Below are positions 22,021-34,804 of a DNA stretch of 64,000 bases, in pieces. Position numbers and translations under genes: made by a program. Numbering within the stretch: the stretch's first letter is position 1; every line of letters starts with the position of its first letter. Where the stretch lies: positions 55,383,959-55,447,958 of the forward strand of contig NC_134456.1 in the NCBI RefSeq assembly GCF_047948215.1, read 5' to 3'. The notes beneath the pieces were generated by a model. It saw only the letters and a program-made list of their open reading frames with translations, did no database searches and had not been told where the DNA came from. This DNA is from Lycorma delicatula. Lineage: Eukaryota; Arthropoda; Insecta; Hemiptera; Fulgoridae.

Positions 22021-23654
22021 TAAAGAGAAAACGGGTTTACTCTCGCTCTTTATTACTCGTAAAAAACCAAATCCAACAAAAAAAGAGGTTTTCAATTCAT
22101 TTTTTGCTTGTTTATTTATGTCCGTGCCTTAAAATTCAGAAAATAGAAAAATAACTGTTTCATAAAGGAATTTTCTTCAGTGTCACTAGCTAGGCTACAT
22201 CGATTTTCATTACTATTAATTAGTTTCGATTGTTATAACATAGTAATGAATAGCGTGATATTTTTCAGGTAGTTTACTTATTTTTCCAGGAAACCGTAGA
22301 AAGTTAGCTGAAGTAAAAGAATTATGCAAATTCAAACATTTCAAACGGTCTTAGCTCACATTCAGTGATAGTTATTAAATGTCATTTCATATAAAGTCCT
22401 TTTTCAGTTTTACCGACACTTAGATCTCTTATCTAACTACTTTTCTTTTGTATTTCGTTTATAATTATACGTATAATTTTTCTTCAAGCACTTTTAACAT
22501 GTTTGAGAATTTTTTTTATGTCTACTTTTATTTTAAATAGAAAATAAAGTTAATAAATGGACAAAATTTAAAGAAATAATAACAATCCAAGAGTACCAAG
22601 TAAAAAGTAACCAATAACACGATCCTATTTATTTTTTTCAGTTTGTATTAATTCACCAGGTAAGCTTGAAGTGTATGAAAGAGGCTGTACTAGGCCAGGA
22701 AATTTAATCTTAACTTAAAGTGGACTTTTATGTTGGTGTTAAATTATAATCTTATGAATAGTAATATTTAAGTTAAGATTGTCTAAAAATTCAAATTCAA
22801 AGATAGTAGAGAAAGTATTAAACAATTTTTAATTTATCCTTGGTACAAAAAAATAATACCAAATTAAAGTGTAGGCGAAGAATAGTCACAGTCGCAAATT
22901 ACCAATTTTATAGGAGAGTAATTTGAAAGTTTCCAAATTCTCTATCTTTCTTAACATATGTTTAAACTTTCCCATTTGTATTTTTTTTTAATTACGAGTT
23001 TATTATCTACTGATTCGAGTAATTTTCTTTTATTATAATTAGTAACACCGATGTTAAATAACTTTTTTAAATTTTGAAACAGGTTCCTACTGATTGTAAA
23101 ATATTTGTTTTTCACGTACGGTTCATAAGATATGTACAATTAATATACAACTATTTCAAGTAATCAGAAACTATTAGGTCAAGTACGATATAACATCAAT
23201 AAGACTTAAGTTACTCCTTGCAATGTAAATTTATACACCTCATCTTTGAGGGCGTGAAATGCAATGTGGAATACACTGGTTATTGTTGGTTTCATACAGA
23301 ATGCTTCAAGGCGTCAGATGAAGCTTGTTTTATTTAAATTAATATATTTACATTTTTTAAGATAAAATAATTATAAATATTCATAAAACGAACAAGTTGC
23401 AAGTTACCACCTTGCGTAATTTAACTCTCCAAAATTCTTGGAGGACTCTCTGTCTTTGCTTTTCACCCGGAACGTTAAAGAAATTATTTCAACTTAAAAT
23501 ATATATATATAATGTAAATCCAAAACAGAGGTAGTAAAATACCTGGTAACATAAACTACCTTAGTAAATTACTTTATATAGTAGAAATTAAGTAAAAAAA
23601 ACTGATTAATTCTTTGGAATTTCCTAATCAGTAATATTACATTTTGGTGAACGA
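22021..23654. other. AT-rich interval, no gene seen
   Basis: No supported gene. It contains a perfect 14-bp inverted repeat, AATCTTAACTTAAA at 22706-22719 and its complement at 22767-22780, separated by 47 bases. Confidence 0.5.
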
Positions 23655-24095
23655 AACTTAATCGTACCTCCCCTTTTGATTGCAATCGACTGAACCAAAT
23701 GTGTCCAATAAAGCCCAAAATAAAAAAAAAAAAGATCCAAAGAAAATTGGATTTTGGAATTTTTCTTACTTGCAGTACTAAGCTCTCATTGAGAGCTATT
23801 CAACGATAAATCGTAAGTGGTATTTATTCGAGAGTTATAAGCAAATGAAATTATAATTAATGAAATATTTGGATCTTATAAGGGGAAGGTACATCAGTTC
23901 GGATCAGACTTCACCTCCTTTTTTTTTAACTTTCTTTTTATTTAAATATATTGATTTATTAATAATTAAGAGGTTAATAGAAATTAATTAATCTCTGATT
24001 ATAGAAAAAAAATTAGGATAAGTAATAATTCAGTAATAACTATGAAAAAATATCAGAGGTTATTAATGAAATAAAATTTTATGTACTTTTCATTA

Positions 24096-24141
<46 letters not shown>

Positions 24142-24216
24142 GTAATTTAATAGCCGTTGGTAAAAAGGTGTCAACAAAACAAGGAAGTGATTTGGTGTCC
24201 ACATCAGATTTTTTTT
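23655..24216 (+). repeat. Dispersed repeat DR, copy 3
   Basis: It begins inside the family at CTCCCCTTTTGATTGCAATC and lacks the 5' third. It then follows copy 2 closely: a TTTTTCTTA..TGCAGTA block, AATGAAATATTTGGATCTTA, a B-box-like word in the GTACATCAGTTCGGATC region, and the 3' block to CACATCAGA. Its AT-rich zone has expanded to a pure (AT)n run at 24102-24136. Confidence 0.85.
24102..24136. repeat. (AT)n microsatellite inside DR copy 3
   Basis: A pure TA/AT alternating run of about 35 bases within the dispersed repeat; other DR copies have only short TA runs at this place. Confidence 0.95.
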
Positions 24217-24945
24217 TACAGTATTATCTGTTTTTAAGGATGTAGTATTTTTTCCATGTTTGGCCTAGCAATTTATTATTGGTTGTCTGTAAACTTAGAA
24301 GTGTTAATTAACTGTTTTATTGTTTTATAGGAAGTAACATGTTGGATTTCTTAATTCCCTCCCTTAGATCTTAGATTTTAAAGAGAAATTATTCTCTTAG
24401 TCACATTTGGTGTTAAACAATAATTTGAACTACTAAGCCTGAGATTACAGCAATCTAGCCACAATTATTATACAATCTTTTTGGTTAAATAATTCAAATT
24501 TCACTTTAGGAACAAACTGAAAAATACTTTAGATTAGTTATGTTTTTAATTTGTCAAAATAATTGCCTTTTTATTTTACTTTCAAAGAAATCAACAATGT
24601 ACGGTATCTGACTACAGAAGCTGTATTGGTACATTAACTTTTATAACCTTCTTAATATAAATAATATAGCTTGTTTTTTTCAAAATATATATCATTGAGG
24701 GAACTGAACAGTATACAAACATGTAAGATTTAGGTAAAGGAAATTTTGGCACAGAGCTCAATATAGGGTGGTAGGATTTAGGTAGTTCGTGTTTGTTGGT
24801 ATAACGTAAGGTGCAGAGTTTACATGGTCTCTGCTCTACGATAGAACAACAAATACTTCTCTGTGAAAAGCACCGGGGTGAAACTTCTTGTTATAAATTG
24901 ACCTTACCCGGAAAGTTTTCTGTCAACAAAATTGGACAACCTCAA
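24217..24945. other. AT-rich interval, no gene seen
   Basis: No open frame with a recognisable domain and no repeat matched. Confidence 0.5.
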
Positions 24946-25070
24946 ATTTTTTTTTTCTTGATGATTTCGCCACATGAGTTTCAAGCTCGTGGAATATGGA
25001 AATGGAATTTTGTAACGTATGAAAAATGCCATGCCGGACCGGGATTCGAAACCGGTACCTCTGGATAATT
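24946..25070 (-). repeat. tRNA-derived SINE, family S1, copy b
   Basis: On the minus strand a clear B-box-like sequence (GTTTCGAATCCCGG) is followed by CCGGCATGGCATTTTTCA, about 80 bases of body and a poly(A) tail (plus-strand T run at 24948-24957). It aligns with the copy at 200-346. The A box would lie beyond 25070 and is not convincing, so this copy may be 5'-truncated. Confidence 0.7.
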
Positions 25071-25411
25071 TTATGTTACTTGTCATCAGATTTGGTTTTT
25101 GTTTCTCAAAAATGGTTTTTTAAATATAAAAATAGCATTCTTAAAAAGCATAAACTGAAATGAATTTACACTTAATGATGGAAAACCCTGTCTCAAAAAA
25201 TTAAAACTATTTTTTGTACTATATTTATGTACTATGTCTTTTGAAAATACGTGAATTTAAATTTCAAGAATATTAAACATTTTCCAGTAATCAAACTAAA
25301 GGATTGCACTTCATATAGTCTGTGTTTTTATGCTGTAAGATATTTACAGTTTTACCGTTTTTTATTGATTTTGTGGGTCGATGTTCCATTTATAACTTCT
25401 CATTATAAAGT
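25071..25411. other. AT-rich interval before the pogo element
   Basis: No gene or repeat supported. Confidence 0.5.
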
Positions 25412-25413
25412 TA

Positions 25414-26547
25414 CCGTATTTATTCGAGTACCCCCCGCTACGATTAGCCCCGCACCACGATTTTTCGGACCGAAAATCGAAAAAAATATCGAATATATAC
25501 CGGTATTTTCAAGTGCAACAGATATGATAAAAAAATACGTAAATACGAAAACATTCACAAAGTAAAACATTTAATTAGTTCATTTAAATTACAATATTAA
25601 TTACCGTAAGTACTAGTTTAGTTCAGAATCAGTAGGCCAGTAAAACGAAAAGAAAGTATCGTGTTGAAAAGGATTATTTCAATACACGTTTTAATATGGG
25701 ATTTTATTTTTAATTAATCACTGTCACTGTCAATGTCTGTAGGAGAGTTACCACGTAGTCTCCACGTCGCTCTGCCAAACGTCTTCACCACCATCAAGTT
25801 CATTAGATATTCCGCATTTTTTAAAACTTTTCCTTACTAATTCCTTGGAAATCCATTCCCAAGCATCTTTTTAGCCAAACAGAAATCTGGGCGTTTGATT
25901 CTTCCTGTAGGCGTGAGAAAAATATGTTCATCAGCCATCCATTTACTGTACAGTTGTTTTAATGCAGATTTGAACGGTTTATTAATGCAGACATCTAGTG
26001 GTTGCACTTCTATAACCCGCAGTTTTTCATTTACTGTAAAAGATCGTAGACGCTGTCCTTTTGTACTCATTTTAATGCCGTAATTAAAATAAATCACCGT
26101 ATTAAACTTTACAAGATAAACTAAACAGATAAAATGTATATAACCGTCCATATATACAAACAGTACAATGACTATGACGAATAGACAAGACGACGATGGG
26201 TAACTGATACTGTATCTGTAGTGTCATTAGTACCTGATGCAGCCTATACAGAATGAATCAGTTTTATAAAAATACTGTAACTTCATTCCTATCGATAATA
26301 TGAACAGGATGTTAATAATTAAGGATGTATTCTGTATAAGCGGCATCCGGTATTGATAAACGAAAGCGTAATGTTACTACATTTTTGTGATGTTAGGTAC
26401 ATTTTTGTGAATTTAGGTACTTGTAAGAAAACGTTTACATTACATAAATTATCCTGGCTAAAGACTATGTTTCAAGTAAGCCCCACACCCTTATTTTTTC
26501 TCTCCAATTCCAAGAAAAATGTGCGGGGGGTACTCGAATAAGTACGG
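25414..26547 (-). mobile_element. Non-autonomous pogo/Tigger-type DNA transposon with TIRs
   Basis: Terminal inverted repeats of 25 bp lie at 25414-25438 and 26523-26547. They begin CCGTA(T/C)TTATTCGAG and run into a C run, with one mismatch between them. Each end is flanked by TA (25412-25413 and 26548-26549), the target duplication of the pogo branch of Tc1/mariner elements. The 1134-bp body carries only a remnant transposase frame on the minus strand, described next. The nearly perfect ends argue that the copy was moved by a transposase supplied elsewhere, not long ago on this window's scale. Confidence 0.88.
25837..26074 (-). pseudogene. Fused N- and C-terminal pogo transposase remnant
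   Basis: The open frame runs 25837-26151, and the recognisable protein starts at an internal Met near 26071. It opens with the usual N-terminus of pogo/jerky-type transposases (STKGQRLRSFTVNEKLRVIE, the first DNA-binding helices). It then passes without a break into the end of the DDE domain (PLDVCINKPFKSALKQLYSKW, then HIFLTPTGRIKRPDF). Several hundred residues, including the CENP-B-type DNA-binding half and most of the catalytic domain, are missing at the fusion. Since the frame stays open across the joint, a short peptide with part of a DNA-binding domain could in principle be made. Function is unknown and probably none. Confidence 0.82.
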
Positions 26548-26821
26548 TAATCTTTACAAAAAAATAAAAAGAATTGCAACTTATTTAATATTTACAAAAA
26601 TTAATTATCCTTTGCTAAACAAATAAAAGTACTAAAGCCATAATACTCAAATAATGAACGACTGATATAAATAAATAACAGATCTCACAGCTAGAAAATC
26701 CAGATTCCGTAAGAAGAATGTAACTTGAAGAATTTAAGGAGGATGTAACTGTTCACCTAAGTTCATCCTCTAAATCATTCTTAATTTTTGTATTCTACTT
26801 TTACTAAAATATAAATATTAA

Positions 26822-26877
26822 TAATGATCCCGAAAAATTAGTAAAAAAGAAAAAAATAATCTGCCTAAATCAGAGCA
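26822..26877 (+). repeat. Short direct repeat, copy 1 of 2
   Basis: It shares TAATGATCCCGAAAAATTAGT and the following A-rich AATAATNTNCCTAAAT(A/C)AGAGCA with 28121-28193. The second copy also repeats the AATAATTTACCTAA word internally. The class is unknown. Confidence 0.7.
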
Positions 26878-28120
26878 CCTTTGGGCCGCCATATCAAAAA
26901 TGGTGTCACTTTTGTATTTATCCTTAAATTACCTATATGCATACACAGAAATCAAATGGAAATCTAAAAAAAAAATCCGTCTCATAATTTTTGTACATCC
27001 TGTTTTTGTGATTACACTAACACTAAATTTTATTTAGTATTAATTTTATTTATTTATTTTTTATTTTTGGTGTGGTAGTAGGGAAATTGTTTATTTAATT
27101 GTATGATCCCCTTCTTAATTATTTCTATATTCTCAACATATGGAGTGTGACAGATAATATTAATCGATAAAGAGGTTCTTTAAGGAATAAAATCTCTTCA
27201 TTCTACAAAAATAGTAGGCTAAGAATTAATTAATGCAAACGCAGTTGTAAAAAATAAAATTTTTAATAAATAAACGTCTAAAAATAAAATATAACAATTT
27301 AAACATAATGTTTTATGTTTATGAGATTATAGACTAATCTTACAAAAATGTCATACTTCTTATTTTAGGTTTTCATTTTCGAAAATTTAAGATATGAAAG
27401 TTTTTAAACCTTTTAATTAAGCTTAAAAAATTTTAATTTTTTTAAAAATATTTTTATTTATCTTTTTATATTTATTTTGTGAAATTCGTCTGAAAGTAAG
27501 GTGCTTTATTTTGAAGTTATTAGGTAAATACGATTATATAGTTTACGTAAATTGTCAAACTGGAAGTGGTGAAGTAAATAAGTGACAATTGTGTAACGAG
27601 TCGAGCAAAGTGGAAAATATTTTTCCAAAAAAAATTGTATAATAAGATCAAGAAGGCGCTGCAGCTCCAGCTGCGTCGTCTGTTGCTATAGAAACGAGAG
27701 AGACTGGCGCCAATTTAGTCTAGACAGACTGGAATTAATGCGAAAATGTATTGTAGTACAAAATACGGGACATACTGTAATGGAGTATACCGTTTGCTTT
27801 CGGAGTTCACTCTATTTGTTTTATTTGGTAAGGAACAGCGCACAGAAAAATAAATTATTTTTCTGCGCTGTATCGATTAACTTCACCATACATGGGTATA
27901 TATTTGTAGTCCTCCGTTATTGTGGGAGAATCCAATAACCTATTGGCATTAGCTTTAGTTTTGTTCATTTCATTTAAAAACCCTTCAGAATAATGCAATA
28001 ATATTAAATGCTTTTTTTTTTAGTGTTTGTGTATGTGTGAGTATCTATATCTAGGGAATCAAAACTTAGAAAAGATTAATTTCTAAAATGCATATTTGAT
28101 CCAACCGTAATAAATTAAAG

Positions 28121-28193
28121 TAATGATCCCGAAAAATTAGTGAAAAAGAAAAAATAATTTACCTAAAAAAATAATTTACCTAAATAAGAGCAA
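28121..28193 (+). repeat. Short direct repeat, copy 2 of 2
   Basis: This is the partner of 26822-26877, with an internal duplication of AATAATTTACCTAA. The spacing between copies is about 1.3 kb. Confidence 0.7.
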
Positions 28194-30617
28194 GATATAT
28201 TAATATTACACAGTTCAAGACATAAACATTTTTTTGTTTTATTTTATAATTAAGATTAAAATGCGTTTATTCGCATTAAAATATTATTTTGTCATGATGT
28301 GATATTGCATGCTTTACAGAAGCAAAAATCAAAATCTGATAATTTTTTTTTTGTTTCCCTATACACACACACGCGCGGGCGCGAACGCACATACGCGAAC
28401 CCATGATACGTGTATGTATTTAACCAGAGAAATCATTGACAAAATTTGTTTTTCCGAACTGTAATTTGTTAATTTTTGCTATTCTAAATTAATTATTACG
28501 GCTGGATCAAACATGCACTTGAGAAATATAATTGTAAATTAATTTGTCCAAAATTTTACATGTCAGGGCAGTAGGTACATCTGTTATTCGAAATTAAAGA
28601 ACATTAATTTTAGATTTCTGTTAATGATATCTAAATATTAAACCAGAAACTGAAAATCATTCTGATTTAATAACTGTAGTGTACTAGCTCTTGTGCTGTG
28701 ATGGTTCCCTCATAGGTGTGTTACCTATGGTAATACAATCTACTAATCGTAGGTAATTAAAACAAGATGACTTCAAAAAATATCTCCTATTCTTCAAGCA
28801 GGTAATAATTTATGTTATTCGAAAATTGCTGCGTATCTAAGTTATCAATTGATGTACATCCTCCTTAAATTTCTAATACATTTAAAATTTAAACATTCAA
28901 ATTGATATTGATATCTGTGCTTATATGATTAAAAAAAAGAAGAAAAGTATTTTAATAGCTACAGCTTTATGGTTGATAAATGTCTGAAATATTTATATAA
29001 AATAAGTGGATTCTAAAAAATATAAATAAATATCAATATAAAAAATATAATTATGTACTTATCAATCCTAACGTGCGAAATTGCTCAGAATAATTGGTTT
29101 AGAATTAATCAGAAGTAGAGTAATTAATAAAATCTGATATTTATTTGTTTGTAGGAAGGAAATAAAAATGTTTTATGCCGGCTTTCATAATTGGGTCCTC
29201 TATTTTTTCTTTTACATCTGAATGAAATTTCAAATACAGAATATATAAATAACGGTGAGATATCCTAGAACGCAATTGGGACTTGCTTGATAGTTTCTGG
29301 CAAAATTAAAAATTATCATTAATTTTTTTGTCTATTGGTGCATGAAAAAAACAATTCACTTTCTCCTCAAAAATGTATTAAATATTAACAAAATTTATTA
29401 AATAATTTGTTTTAAAAACTAATGGTAAAATTGGATTACTTAACACTCTGCAATACATTTGATCTGAATTGAGTAACTTCATTAAAGTTTTAGGGAATAA
29501 TTTTTAGTCACCTTTGGAGAATATCTTCTATTCGCTGTCTATTCCGGAAAAAACAATTGAGGTGTGAAAGAAATATTTTAAGGATGGTGAACTCTGCCTG
29601 TGATCAATTCATTTGCAAGTACGGTATAATCCTTTGGGATAATTCAATAGAATTCCAGTGAATACTGAAACTAAAAATAGGCCGTATAAAGTATGTTTAG
29701 TTTGGCTTATCGGGCCCACAGCGCAAGTTGTTTTATCCAGCTACAATCTCTAACAATCCGTACACTTTTAATATGGAACGTTGTAAAAGGTTTTTTAATA
29801 ATAAATGGTGGTTTATGAATGATCTTTTTCCTCAACTAAATTTACGGAAAAGAACTGTCTAGGTCTCTCGATTTCATGTAGTCATATAGATTCTCAAAAA
29901 AAATAACTTCTTTTTATTCCGTTATATGTTTTTAACAAAAAAATTTCTTCTATCGAGGGAAATACATGAAATTCACTATGAAAAGCAATTTCTGAAAAAT
30001 TTAAAAAGAAAATTTTTTCGTGTTGCTCAGTATACAATGGAAAAATTACTGGATGACTAATGGAATAGTGTTTTCTATGTTCTATCTTATTTATTACTAT
30101 TTTGTAATAATAGTATTTAAATGTTTTCGTTGAAACTTGTGAACACTTCAGTCTAATAAACAAGTGCAAGAAGTTTATTATTTACGCCAATACATTCTTT
30201 CCATTATCAAATATTTTTCAGTATTGTTGCTAATATTTACGAATTTATTGGACTGACATAAGAATTTCTCGATAATCAATATTAATTAATATACACTGCT
30301 TTGAAATATCAAAAAGTAAATTCTTGTTTATTTTGCTTTATTATGGTTAATCTCTTTCAAATTTAATGTTGTCAGAGGGGTAAAAAATGTCATGAGAACT
30401 AACTATTAACCGAATCAACCGAATCATTTAATAGGTATTTTTTTATTAACATTAAAAATGATATTATAAAATTCTGTAGTTATTTACAAAAATTTTGTAT
30501 AATTTACAAAAACATTATTTCTTATCTGAAATAAATATTATATTTTAATTATATTTTTAAAAATTCTTGTTTTTTATTATTTTTCATATTGTTACTTTTT
30601 TAGTTTTACTTTTAGTT

Positions 30618-30978
30618 TTACTTTTTTGATGTTTGGAGTGTCGCTTTATATGGAAGTGAAACTTGGACAATCGGAGTATGTGAGAAGAAAAGATTAGAAG
30701 CTTTTGAAATGTGGTGCTATAGGAGAATGTTAAAAATCAGATGGGTGGATAAAGTGACAAATGAAGAGGTACTGCGGCAAATAGATGAAGAAAGAAGCAT
30801 TTGGAAAAATATAGTTAAAAGAAGAGACAGACTTATAGGCCACATACTAAGGCATCCTGGAATAGTCGCTTTAATATTGGAAGCACAGGTAGAAGGGAAA
30901 AATTGTGTAGGCAGGCCACGTTTGGAATATGTAAAACAAATTGTTAGGGATGTAGGATGTAGAGGGTAAACTGAAACA
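30618..30978 (+). mobile_element. RTE-clade LINE fragment truncated at both ends
   Basis: This is the C-terminal part of the RTE protein, open from the Met at 30709 for 86 residues (MWCYRRMLKIRWVDKVTNEE at the start). It is almost identical to the matching part of the 11.2-13.9 kb element. The match begins near 30625 (GTTTGGAGTGTCGCTTTATA) and stops at about 30975, right after GATGTAGAGGGTA. The last 100 or so bases of the element and its A tail, present in the three other copies, are missing. A LINE insertion normally keeps its 3' end, so a later deletion or rearrangement is likely. Confidence 0.9.
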
Positions 30979-31394
30979 ACTTTTTTAGTGTTTTATTATT
31001 AAGTTCATTGAGTATATTGAAAAGAACAATATAAATTGTTGTTTGGTATTGATAAGGAGATAATTATTAAAGATGAATTTGAAATTGATGACTATGTAAG
31101 ATTTAAATAAAGGTTGAAAAAGATTTTTATTGGGTTTTTTTATTCCTGGAATTGGTCTTAAGATTAGTGATCTAATTACACAAGCCTGCGATGGTTGTGT
31201 TGTTTATTTTTTGGTAATCGATTCTTATGTATTTTTTAGCGCTGAATCGGAAAATAACCTTCAATTTTTCCATCACATCAGAATTTTTTGCAAATCGCAA
31301 ATTTCAAAATTTTTTAAAAGTTAAAAAATTGTGAAAATGTGATACAATAAAGTAGATATAACAACGAATATTTTGTAATAAATTAAAATAATAT
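30979..31394. other. Spacer, no gene seen
   Basis: AT-rich DNA; the 64-residue frame at 31130-31324 has no recognisable domain. Confidence 0.5.
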
Positions 31395-31555
31395 GTTCGC
31401 CGGCTTCCGTGGCACGAGTGGTAACGTCGTAGCCTGTCATCCCAGGTTCGAATCTCGGTCAGGCATGGCATTTTCACACACGTTACAAATCATTCATCTC
31501 ATCCTCTGAAGTAATACCTAATGGTGGTCCCGGAGGTTAAACAAGAAAGAAAAAA
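31395..31555 (+). repeat. Complete mosaic tRNA-derived SINE
   Basis: A-box-like TGGCACGAGTGG (31408-31419) and B-box-like GGTTCGAATCTC (31445-31456) are correctly spaced for a pol III promoter. The segment just after the B box (CAGGCATGGCATTTTCACAC) is that of family S1. The 3' half (CATCCTCTGAAGTAATACCT, then GGTGGTCCCGGAGG) is the tail of family S2, followed by poly(A) at 31550-31559. The copy is therefore a join of the two families. Transcription would be by RNA polymerase III and mobility by a LINE in trans. Confidence 0.88.
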
Positions 31556-34500
31556 AAAATACTTTGTTGGATTATATTTTGCATCCTTGTAGCTAAATAG
31601 TTTAATGGCCTAAAGAGAATGGCAGGGGGGTGTCATTGACTTCTTAATTTCTAATGAAAATTGCCACAAAATAAGCCTAATTCTATTATACTGCATTTTT
31701 TAATTTATTTTTATTTAATTAATTTTTATGACGTATGTCATGCTTTTGGAAACCACTGCTCCTTTTCGCCCATCCTTAATGACGAATTATGTAAAATATT
31801 ACAATTTTTTTTCATGTGTCGAAATTTCTTTGAACGAATTATACTCTGTTTTACGCTTTTCCCTCTATGTTCTCTATAGGGTTCATCTCGTTTCAACATC
31901 CAGCAATAGTCTGCCATCATCATAGTAGTCCACACTTTCCTTGATACGTCCTTTCATACGTTTACTTCATGTGCTGATGAGATCTCTCACCCATCTCTTG
32001 GCTAACGTCACCCAGATTTTCGTGAAAATCTTCCACATGTGAATTTAGAAAGTGAACCTTCAAGCTTATGGAACTTTGAATTTTGTAAGCCTTGGTAAGG
32101 TTTAGAATTCTATGAAAGTTTTTTCTATCATTTAATAATTTGCTTCTTTAAATTATCATCATTATAGGGGGTATATTATAACCTAGTAAATTAGATTGTA
32201 CTTTTATCCCAATCTGCTCGGTACATTATTCTAAGCAATTGTTATGAATTTTGGAAAGTGATTCGTTTTTTCTACCGACCAAAACGAATGTTTTTTTTGT
32301 ACTTTTTAAACATTTAAATAAGTACATAATTGTTAAACGCTTTTACTGTGGTGAGAAAACGTGCTAAAAATTACGATGAAGTAAAGCGGAACATGCTGAA
32401 TTGTACGAACATAATTCCTAATTTTCTTTAAGTCTACAGTAGCAGGTGATGAAACAGAGTTTTTGAGCCCGACACATAACCGTTGGTCATTGATCGGAAT
32501 AAAGATATTAAAAATCTACTGAGTTAAAAAAGAGACAGTTGAAAAGCAAAGCTAAAATGATGTTGAAAGAATTTTTACTGTCTTAGATTTAGAGACGCCC
32601 GTACGCTCCAGGATGTGGAACAGTCGGTAAAGGTTTTATGTCGTTTCAAATACGTTACTCGTGGGGAATGAAAAAAAGATCTATGAAAATTAGGAAATTC
32701 TTTATGAAAACACCTCTACCTATTTTTTGCACGTAATCAAGTCATTTTTAAATAGATAATCGTATATGATTTCCTTAATTCATCCCGATTACACTTCACA
32801 TGGTTTCTTTAGTAACTTTCTTTTGCTGAAAATATCTGAGAGGATATGAAAATCCCAACATGGCCTAAGTTGTTGAATGACCTTCTGAAAAAACAAAAAT
32901 GTTTCGAACAAAAGTAAAAGAAAGATGTGTACAGTGCATTAGTTAAATTATACTAATATTCATGTGTTTGCAGACTATGAAAAGTTTTTTCATTGTTTAG
33001 GGTAGGATGTCATGTTTGTTACACGAGGAGTGTTATGAGTTTAAGTCCGTATTCTATTATAATTTTCTGTCAGGTAGAGAATTTACGAATAAAACTGAGT
33101 TTAAATATGCCCATAGCAGGACTCATGCTATTAGAGACTATGTTCAGTTGTCAAGTAAGTTTAGCATGGATATTATTACATAAAAATAAACTGTTTAAGT
33201 GGCTGGCAGTCTGTTGGCATACAATTGTACTGACGGTTGTTACAAATGGTTGGTTCTTCATATCTATAGTTAGGAGGAGTAATTAAAAAGACCGTAGAAC
33301 GTAATTATAATTGTCATGAAGCAATGAATTTTTTGTTTTGATTTTTTGTTGCAGGTATTAATTTTAAATTCCATTCATCGATCACTATCGTTAGTGCTTT
33401 ATAGAAATGAATTTCAGACTCATACTTGATAGGGCTGAAGGTTCTATTTACAATAAGCCTAAAATTACAAGTAATTGGTTTAACGTTATACAGAAAATGC
33501 AGTGTTTCAAGGAAGAAATATGACAACTGACAACGGTCGTTATGACCAATAGTTGGTGACTGGTAAGATAAGCTTCTTATTACCTCACAATTAAAGTATT
33601 ATTATTATATACTATATATAACTAATATTATTTCTTTTAAAATAACTTTACCGTAATTACATTAGTTAAGTGTCTTTGTTTTAAGATATCGTTTTCATTT
33701 TATTAATATTACCATTATAAAAATATTAAATGAAATTTAATTAGGTAATTAAAAGATCATATTTCGAAAGGATCTGCCATATTTGTGTTCAACCTAGTAT
33801 TGACTATTATACTTATCACCGCTGTTTTTAATCCATAAAAAAATATATTGCTTGAATTTTTCACTACTTTCTTGAATTTGATATAGGACTCGACATTTTC
33901 GAGAAAATTCATAATTTATTTAGATTTTTTGAATTAATTAAATTGTTCCTGTGTCACTTTGGCTATAACAGAAAAAATATGTTCTACATGTCTGCGACCA
34001 AAAAAATCGAATCACAGTTGAACTATTAAATTTAAGATCAAGCAGTTCAAAATTTATAATGAAATATACATGAAGTTCCAAAAATCATAAACCTTCGTTT
34101 TTGGTTTTACCACTGATTTGATAATAAAATAAATAAAAAATATTTTATTTTGTATGTTTTTTAAAAATTATATTTTAAATCAGTATGTCTATTATTCAAA
34201 CGATTGATAACTGGATGCCACACCTTAACCTAGTCCTAGTTATGTATGTCTTTTAAGTACAATATGAAACTATCTCTGGGAACGAAAACCGATTATATTA
34301 AAGTAATTCTGTTTAAGTAAAACCTTCCATTGATCTGTTCTTTTCATGAATTCCATCTAAATAATAAATTGTCTTATTCTCTTCACAGAATTGTTTATGT
34401 ACTCTTAAGTATTCCGTACGCTACGAAATAACATCTACACGTTAATCAACAAACAATTATTTTATTTAGACATGAAACAAATTCCGTGAATTTCAAGTAC

Positions 34501-34804
34501 GATGATTTAATGTACTTCTAGAAAAATTCGGCAGTCCAGAATCTGTATTCGTGGCATTTAATATCTTGTTCAAGTTAGGAAGCTTGTTACTAAAATAAAA
34601 GGAATGAATTTTTCTCTGATAGCGGTTTTAGTAAAATTATCCAATTTTTCAATCCTTTTCACACATTTTCGAATTTTTTTAGGGCTAAAATGTTTACCAT
34701 AAATTTTGTGTTTCTTTATTATATTAAAAATTGTTCTTTCGTTAACGCCTGTTGCACTACTATTTTTCCGAGCAATGCCTCTGACAAACAGTTTCAGGGT
34801 TATC
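31556..34804. other. Long interval with no supported gene
   Basis: Several small frames exist. The hydrophobic one at 32993-33286 (97 residues) has predicted membrane-like stretches but no family signature that I recognise. A few mariner-like words around 32450-32600 are too weak to call. Confidence 0.4.

Larger units (their letters stand above)
26548..30617. other. Long AT-rich interval, no supported gene
   Basis: Two diverged copies of a short repeat (TAATGATCCCGAAAAATTAG and following bases) lie at 26822-26877 and 28121-28193. A GC-richer patch with GCTGCAGCTCCAGCTGC is at 27658-27674 and a (CA)n/(CG) patch at 28363-28395. The open frames at 27738-27938 and 29894-30169 are low-complexity with no domain. 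Confidence 0.45.

Noticed and set aside
32340..32610. Mariner-like words (AKNYDEVKR, AGDETEF, LKSKAKMML)
   Set aside because: Each is short, the order is only partly right, and the other half of the protein is 2 kb away. Chance cannot be excluded.
32993..33286. 97-residue hydrophobic ORF, possibly a receptor exon
   Set aside because: No receptor signature, no flanking exons and no codon pattern to support it.
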